Assembly: GCF_963678635.1 (NCBI RefSeq)
Contig: NW_026971591.1
Coordinates: forward strand, 1 to 38,551
Direction of reading: 5' to 3'
Origin: Symsagittifera roscoffensis
Lineage: Eukaryota; Xenacoelomorpha; Acoela; Convolutidae
DNA length: 38,551 nucleotides
The notes under the pieces were generated by a model that was not told the DNA's origin, did no database searches, and was given only the letters and a program-made list of their open reading frames with translations. Shown here one piece after another: positions 32,001 to 38,551 of this stretch; within the stretch, counting starts at the first letter, position 1, and every line of letters starts with the position of its first letter. The position numbers and the translations under genes are program-made.

Positions 32001-32488
32001 TGAAAGCGGAACGGTTTTTAGGGACGTGGGCATTATCTTTTATCTTTGACTACATACTCTTTGAAGTAATCGTCTCGAATGATTTTTGCGTGTGACTTTT
32101 TGATTGTTTTATTTTTGTCACGGAGAGCTAATTGTTTGGTAACTTTGAGTTTTCTTCGGCCCAAAACATCCCGACAGACTATCTATGACCATCGTGTATG
32201 GTAGTTGACTCAAAGATTTGTTTCGCCTTCTTATCAGCTAAGGACCTAGCGAGTACTTATTTGTAGGCATCATATCAATCAAGTTCATACCGTGATTTGA
32301 CCCGCTGAACTATACTTATATCCTCGATAGGGCATTTCCAAATTGTGGAGATTAGGCCACTGGAGGAAACAAAACGACCACTTGAGAACCATCCGATGGG
32401 AAATCGAACAGCGGAAAGAGCTTTTTGATTTTCAGCCTGGTTGTATCTTGACCTAATATCCTTTCCACATCCGCATTCGGTATTTGGC
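29065..32488 (-). pseudogene. BEL/Pao pol remnant, unit 2
   Basis: Virtually identical to the pol remnant of unit 1, 5242 bp downstream, with the same frameshifts, stops and FYMDF site (31606-31620). One difference seen is at about 31146 (ATAAGTAAC instead of ATAAATAAC). RNase H WTDS is near 30896 and integrase WSDNGTNF near 29790. Sharing every lesion with unit 1 shows that it arose by DNA duplication, not by retrotransposition. Confidence 0.9.
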
Positions 32489-34224
32489 ATGGGTTATATT
32501 GTTAGACAAAAATGATGGATTCTAATCCATTTTTAATCGCTTATAATCGATTAATACCGATATTTATTGAGACAGACCACGAAAATTCAATATAATCAAT
32601 TATTATCCATGGAACTCCGGTGCGGGAAAGTAAAATGTTCTAAGTGATTCTGTTAAAATAAATGTTAACCCGAAAAAAAAGTAAAATCTAGCTTGATAAC
32701 GATTGCTTATTGCAAAAGTAATCTACAATACAGATTTAATTGAATTGGACAAAACTAACATAATTGGAAACTTTAAGCGCGGAAACTTTATATGGGACAA
32801 TTGGAAAAATTAAAAATTGAAACTTTAGCAATGATGCTAAAATTTGTATCAGAAGAAACTTGAAGCAGTTAATTTTGTGATTTTCGAGCCCAAAATTTTA
32901 CCCCATAACTGGCTGCTTTTTCTCCCTATAGTCAATCAAGAATCACGCTTTAACAACCGATTGAAACGTTAAGCTATTAGTTTTATATGTAACCCATTTA
33001 TTTAAAACTAATGTTGTACCAAAAACGGTTATTTTATAGATTGATGAAGACAAAGAAAATTTTTATAGATTGAAGACAAAGAGTTTGCAAAAAGACAAAG
33101 AAAAAATTGAAAAAAAAATTGAAGCTCAAAATCTGCGGTCAATTAAAGCGATGATTTTAGGCATATTTTGATTATAAATTTCAATTTTTCACGAACTGTT
33201 TTATACAGTCTAAAAGATAGTAAAGATGCTCAAAGTTTATAAAAAAATATATTTCACCTCTGATATTTGTTTATGAATATATGGGGTTTGAAACCAATTT
33301 AGCCAATCTGAAATTATCAAAACCAATGATTCCATAAAAACGAGGCGAGCTAATTGCTCCGCATAACGCGTTACAGAATGATATTGCCTTTTGATGCGGC
33401 TTCTGACTTCGATCACATCTTTTTAAGTTGAAAAAAAACTCTGAAATGTTCAAAACAATGAAAGAAATTTGAATTTTTTATTTTTCTATTTCACTTATCC
33501 TCTCATGCATTGCATCAGGATACATTTTGTATGCGGTAATAAACAGAAGAAGTTGTGAGAATAAAATAGAAGGTTATTATTTATTTTTTTATTTTTAACT
33601 CTATCTTGGTCCAAAAAAATGCTCTCTTGGTCCAACTTTTAAAAAAAATTCAGTTCCGGTTAGTTTTTTCTCCAGGCAAAAATAGATTTAAGCAAACATT
33701 TTGCAATACATTTGTTTTAAAATCTGAAAGATACTGATTCCTGAGGCTTGAAACTAGAAAGAACTTTCATTTTTAGCTTTTTTGGAGACGCTTTTTCTAC
33801 CTCAATTAGGTCTTTTGGGTATAAAGTAGATCGGGTTTATTGAAACAATACTGGTTCTGAACTCGTTTATTGAACTGTAATTTATCGCATAAATACAGTG
33901 AGCAAATTTGTCCTAAGTTTCCGTAACTTTTAGTAAAAAAATTTGTGTTTCGAAACACATATAAACTTTTAACCTCTCAATTTCAGCAGCAATGGTTGAC
34001 AGCAAACACAAAAATAAGGAGCAAAAAACCGGTCATACAAAGTCGAAATTGATTGGTCTTACGTTTTTTGTTGCTTTTAAGAGCTCGGTATACGAGCTTC
34101 CGTTGTTTTTACACATTTACGTAATTATTACGTAATTGTTGCTTAACTATTACATAATAATTACATAATAAAAGAAAAATAAGATGACCGAACACTTCCT
34201 GTATTAACAACTAAATGCCCTTAT

Positions 34225-34306
34225 GGCCTTAGGGGTATCAAATCTACGCCAGCGGGAGCTCGCAGTAGAATTGGACTTAAGCATAGACCGCTCGGCCATG
34301 TGACCA
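34225..34306 (-). pseudogene. tRNA-Leu-like sequence, unit 3
   Basis: The third copy of the decayed tRNA-like sequence, identical in its boxes to the unit-2 copy. Confidence 0.55.
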
Positions 34307-36647
34307 TAGTTGGCTTTGGTTTTACTGCATTTATACTTCCAGCTTACAAAGTCAAAGAGGCGAGTATCGGAGTGATTTTTACAAGAAGACGACTTAATTC
34401 TCCTGTCGCGGTTTTCAGGAATAAGGAGCGGGCGATCGCATCTTTGCCAAAAGTCAGTCTTACGATACCCTTAGGGGATAGTATCAACGAAAACTACTTT
34501 CCTCTACAATCCAAACAAGATTTCCAAACTTAAGTTCGTATTCCGCGGACGTGTGCCACTTATGGCGTTTGTTGAGAGAAGGTTTGTACTCTCGTAACCG
34601 TCGAGTCCAGATGGGTTTGGCATATGCTTGTGCGCGGAGGTACCGCTTGCGGTGGTCGAAGTGATCGTTAGTTACTACTGAAGGAAAACTCAAGGAATGC
34701 TGCCCACTGAGAAATGGTTAGGCATAAGTGCCTCAAGTTCATTTGCGTCCTTGCTGACAGTTGTTAGAAGATGCACTTTTAAATACTGTATTAAAAGGTA
34801 GAAAATTGTCCCAAGAATTTCTTCAGTCAATTTGCGAGGTGTGAGTATCGAGTAGAACACTCTACTGCTGCTACATACAAGCCGTTCTCACGAGCCACGA
34901 TGGTGTGGCGCTCATGGAGGGTTGTATTTTTTTTATACCTTCATGTACAAAAAGGGCGAGTGCGAGGTCATTCCACGCTCGAGTGCACAGAAGAAGCTCT
35001 TTCTCTGCGCCGACAAAGTTCGTTCCATTGTCAGACCAAATAATTGTTGGGGTTCCACATCTAGTGATGAACCTTTCTACTCCCACTACGCACTTGTTGC
35101 AATAGGACTTAAGTTCTTTACATATTTCTCAGACTTAAGGGTTTTGAATTCTGTCGTAAATGCTCCCTTTTGTGAAAGTGGCAAAAGTTCCTTTTTGCGT
35201 TTTCGATTTCAGAAGTTTTGATAATTCTATGCGTTGCTTCCCGGTAATGACAGAAACCAGGGTTTAATCTGAGGATGAATGCTACGATGCGTAACAGCTG
35301 AACAAAAAATTTTGATTGCTGCCAATTGATGAAGCGTTTAATTGGTGACCAGTTTGCGACAAAATTTGATGCGCTAATATTAACACCGTCAACAGGATCT
35401 TTGAGTCTTATTTTGGTGACTACCTCAACATTCGGACAGAAAAGCCAGTCACGGGATATAAGGAAGCTTGAACCTTGGGTCCAGCTGCTGTCTTTTGAAG
35501 CTCAAACAGCAATACCTTGAGTGCCCGTGTCTGCGGGGTTGTTTCCGCTGTCCAGATGATACCACTTGTCTTCAGTGGCGACTTCAATAATATCGCCGAC
35601 TCGGTTTGCAACAAAAACTGGTTGCTTCGATGACAATTGGAGCCACTGGAGAACGGTGTTGCTGTCTGTCCACATCATTTATCGGGATGGTATGACAACA
35701 TTTATCGGGAAGACATCATTAATCGGGATGGTAAGTGCTTTAATGATATCCTTTTTGAGGCGTGTGGCCAATAAGACAGCTTGCAGTTCTAGTTATGCGA
35801 TAGAGATAGCCTTCATATCCAGAATGAAGAGAGTTCCGTCCCTTGAGTTTCCAAAGTGCGCGCAGGAAGAAACCCGACTGCGCACAAGACCTCTTGCAAA
35901 CTATCGCCAAACATAAGTAACTCAACTTTGTCACCTGCAGACGGAAAGTAGCAGCCAAGAATCGTTAACCAACCTGAAGAAACATTCCTTCTATATCAGC
36001 AGACACAGCATACGTATGCTGACGGGAACCCATTAGAACGGCTTCGAAGCAAGCCTGGACCAACCAAAAGAGCTTTTTTGAGGGAAGATCCATGATATTT
36101 GGATGCTTCACCGAAGAAGTGCCAAAATTTCCGGCTTGTTGGGGTTAATCACCGGGTGATGAAAGCGGAACGGTTTTTAGGGACGTGGGCATTATCTTTT
36201 TATCTTTGACTACATACTCTTTGAAGTAATCGTCTCGAATGATTTTTGCGTATGACTTTTTGATTGTTTTATTTTTGTCACGGAGAGCTAATGGTTTGGT
36301 AACTTTGAGTTTTCTTCGGCCCAAAACATCCCGACAGACTATCTATGACCATCGTGTATGATAGTTGACTCAAAGATTTGTTTCGCCTTCTTATCAGCTG
36401 AGGACTTAGCGAGTACTTAATTGTAGGCATCATATCAATCAAGTTTATACCATGATTTGACCCGCTGAACTATACTTATATCCTCGATAGTGCATTTCTA
36501 AAATGTGGAAATTAGACCACTGGAGGAAACAAAAGGACCACTTAAGAACCATCCGATAGGAAGACGAACGGCGAAAAAGCTTTTTGAATTTCAGCCTAGT
36601 AGTATCTTGACCTAATATCCTTTCTACATCCGCATTCGGTATTTGGC
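34307..36647 (-). pseudogene. BEL/Pao pol remnant, unit 3 (internally deleted)
   Basis: The integrase C terminus and the WSDNGTNFVGAEKEL part (near 35030) remain. A deletion at about 35093 removes the integrase N-terminal zinc region and the first catalytic Asp. A second deletion at about 35965 removes the RT segment with the YxDD site. The RNase H part (WTDS near 35666) has gained a stop near 35505 and an Arg-to-Gln change in the TRG motif. The RT N terminus and protease linker remain at about 36000-36640. This copy is the source side of the array because it stays connected to protease and gag. Confidence 0.9.
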
Positions 36648-37065
36648 GGTATTAACAGGTTCCAAGTGAGGATCCTTCTCTTGCAACTTGGAAACATTGA
36701 TTATATGTAGACCTATACTAACGTCATCTTTGACAAAAGCGCAGACAGAGAAAGATAATTCTGGATTAATTTCAAATGTGACCAATAACCTGTTCTGAGT
36801 CAATAAACCCAACGGAAATGAGTCCATTTACAGTTAATTCAATTTTGACACCTGACAGGTTAACTCTACGTGCGAGATCAGATGACAAACAAGAATGACT
36901 GTAGGCTGACTCACAAAACACGAGTGCATTAGTTTCATCATTACTAGATGAAATGGATAGACTTATGATAGGCATTAGGCCTTTGACACTCATTAATGAT
37001 GTTGCCACAAGTTGAATTTTGTGCGTTCGATTTTGATTGTGTTTCAACTGCAGGAGCGAGTACTG
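36648..37065 (-). pseudogene. BEL/Pao aspartic protease region
   Basis: The minus-strand segment encodes a DUF1758-like protease region: an ALVFCESAYSHSCLSSDLAR stretch at the active-site position (about 36880-36925) followed by a Leu/Val-rich half and a LPLGLLTQN-like stretch near 36810. The catalytic Asp is replaced by Glu (codon at about 36910-36912) and the normal small residues after it are changed, so it should be inactive. The frame breaks between 36827 and 36772. It lies between gag and RT as expected for BEL. Confidence 0.7.
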
Positions 37066-38551
37066 TTACATCGTGTGCACTGCCAAATGAGTTTTTTTTT
37101 GGAGTACGAGCTGAAAACATGCGCTCAGCTCCAAGCAATAACACATTGTGTGTTGTCTTACATTCGGGTTGAGGTTTGAGTCATGTTTTGGGCTTAGAGA
37201 ATTTCCTGAACATGTGATTTCCTTGAAGGCAAGAAAACAAAGCTTGCTTTCAGCGCAGAATTTCGCGCGTTGAGTTTGAGGATTTGTCTCGGTTTTTGTT
37301 TTCGGATTCACGGAACAAACTTTAACGGCAGTCTTTGCTTGTGAAGAGTTATCTTCCGTTTTACGAGAGGAACGCATGCGCTTATGCACTTCGCCTTTGT
37401 CTTCAGGCCAATCGTTGAAGTCTACTAAAAACGGAGCGTGTAGAATGTGCTTATTGGCGTGGAGCGACCAAGACTTTTTCATATTGGGTGACAGCTTCTC
37501 GATGCCCTTGTCAATAAGTGGTGCACTTTCGAGGTCGGCCGAGTACGACAAAGATTGGAACACGCCAACTATAAATGATACCATTGATGCAAAACTTATG
37601 ATGTTGTCGGAGTTATGCATCTTAACTGGCGTTGTATTGTTAAGATTATCCAGATATGCACGAACGACTAATTGTTGACTAAATTTTTTCTCACGTTTCA
37701 TCAGAGCATCTTTGTACCTTGCACCACTATATGCAACTCCGCTATAGGAGTTTTTGCTTTAACGGTGACCAAAGTATTCAGGTATGGCAACTCAACATCA
37801 TCGGACAAATTGTGTGAGTCCACAGAACTTGTAAACTGCCTAATCCATTAGTACCACTGGAGTGGTTCGCCGTTCTATTGGACAAGCTTCCCTTGCAGTT
37901 ATGGATGTTTTCCAGTAACGGAGAAGACATCTTTTAACTCCTGTACGGTTATCGGATCAGGCGATGTTTCATACGAGGAAGAATCGAAGTGATGCGGCTG
38001 CAATACTTTTGATCGTACAAAAGTCGGCGCGGTATACGCAGAAAGTAATGCTTGCGGCAAAGGTTGCGATGGTTGGTTTTGCATTTGTGGGTTGTAGTAA
38101 GCAGTTCCATCCCATCAGTGTTGTATGAATTATATGAAGCGGATGGCTGTATTATTGGTGCAAAGAATGCAAAAGCTCCCAGCTTTGTGCACAAATATTA
38201 GCAACTCAACCAAGTGCAGTTGTTGAGGGAGCAAGCCTCCAATTAGTCATATTCTGTATGTAATTAATCTAATGCGGACGAGTAAAAGTTCAGTTTTGTG
38301 GATGCGAAGCATGATGGTTGAGCGAGACTTTGAATGCGGAGGAATAATTGAAGTTACATTCAGCGGCTGAGATGACAAGTGCGTTTACTGGAGCTGTCAT
38401 GGGCAAAATTTTCAAAGATATTCCTTCATGTGAAGAAATAAAAGTTATTGGAGCAGTCGGTAGTGGTGATGGAAATGGTTTTCCAGTGTAATGGGCGATG
38501 ATGCTGACTTGAGATGTTGTGTTGGATCAAAGAAGTAAGCCTTTTTCTGGA
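37066..38551 (-). pseudogene. BEL/Pao gag remnant, running off the right edge
   Basis: The best part (37701-37370) matches the DUF1759-type gag region: an RxKKF start, KMHNSDNII, SLSYSADLESAPL, MKKSWSLHANK and DFNDWPEDKGEVHKRM. Upstream, in another frame, lie a PLQWY*WIRQFTSSVDSHN-type stretch (near 37850, with a stop) and a Pro/Gln-rich N-terminal region (38084-37899). A Cys/His-rich zone at about 37180-37260, in mixed frames, corresponds to the nucleocapsid zinc knuckles. At least one frameshift (near 37720) and several stops make it nonfunctional. The true start may lie beyond 38551; the stretch 38200-38551 shows no clear protein. Confidence 0.8.

Larger units (their letters stand above)
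27247..32488 (+). repeat. Tandem unit 2 of the BEL array (5242 bp), chimeric
   Basis: From 27247 to at least 29001 it carries unit-3-type variants (for example the missing ~25-bp segment, AAATGCCCTTATGG, and CAAATCTACG). From about 29679 to its end it is almost identical to unit 1 and unlike unit 3. Only a few private changes exist (for example near 28160 and 28297). Confidence 0.95.
32489..36647 (+). repeat. Tandem unit 3 of the BEL array (partial, with two deletions)
   Basis: Matches unit 2 closely up to about 34918, then becomes diverged and lacks two internal blocks of about 471 bp and 608 bp. Homology to the unit end (GGTATTTGGC) stops at 36647, after which the sequence continues into protease and gag rather than into another unit. 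Confidence 0.95.

Overview
This window is AT-rich eukaryotic DNA from an invertebrate animal. The signs are spliceosomal introns with GT..AG borders, AATAAA signals, dense MITE-like elements with 8-bp target-site duplications, and decayed BEL/Pao LTR-retrotransposon copies. Nothing bacterial or phage-like was seen: no operons, no ribosome-binding sites, and almost all open frames are short. The style of the BEL gag would fit a cnidarian or another marine invertebrate, but that is only an impression. Coding density is very low; repeats and their histories dominate.

Layout. (1) 1-802: AT-rich spacer with GT/TATG-rich patches. (2) 803-8044: a very large imperfect palindrome with arms of about 3.6 kb around a centre near 4406 and a spacer of about 20 bp. 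Each arm carries the same exon-like 270-bp block with an AATAAA signal, both pointing outward. (3) 8771-13241: the best host gene, minus strand, with three coding exons (13241-13151, 10461-9628, 9438-8846). The introns are all phase 1, the exons join in frame to 505 codons plus a stop, and an AATAAA follows the stop. It encodes a Ser/Lys-rich disordered protein of uncertain identity. Its 2.7-kb first intron holds a segmental duplication that carries a MITE. (4) 13242-17590: a MITE graveyard with poly-C tracts. Five ~200-bp elements (family 1) and three ~220-bp elements (family 2, two of them in the intron) share GGCTCTTTT(T)CC ends and 8-bp target-site duplications. Two family-1 copies sit inside one family-2 copy. 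(5) 17593-19933: a 1.14-kb head-to-tail duplication containing weak minus-strand exon candidates that faintly resemble the TNF/C1q jelly-roll fold. (6) 20913-22117: a 1.2-kb element with perfect 24-bp terminal inverted repeats, ATTATAAT subterminal arrays and a C-rich to G-rich core. (7) 21981-38551: three head-to-tail ~5.25-kb units on the minus strand. Each holds the right end of the 1.2-kb element, about 1.6 kb of noncoding DNA, a degenerate tRNA-Leu-like sequence and a decayed BEL pol. The third unit continues to the right edge through protease and gag.

The most informative signals are evolutionary. The middle BEL unit is a chimera: its left part matches unit 3 and its right part matches unit 1, the exact product of one unequal crossover. 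The nested MITEs give a dated insertion order. The palindrome has diverged arms, so it is unlikely to be a simple assembly artefact, and it could produce long hairpin RNA. No intact autonomous mobile element, RNA gene, CRISPR array or defence system is visible.
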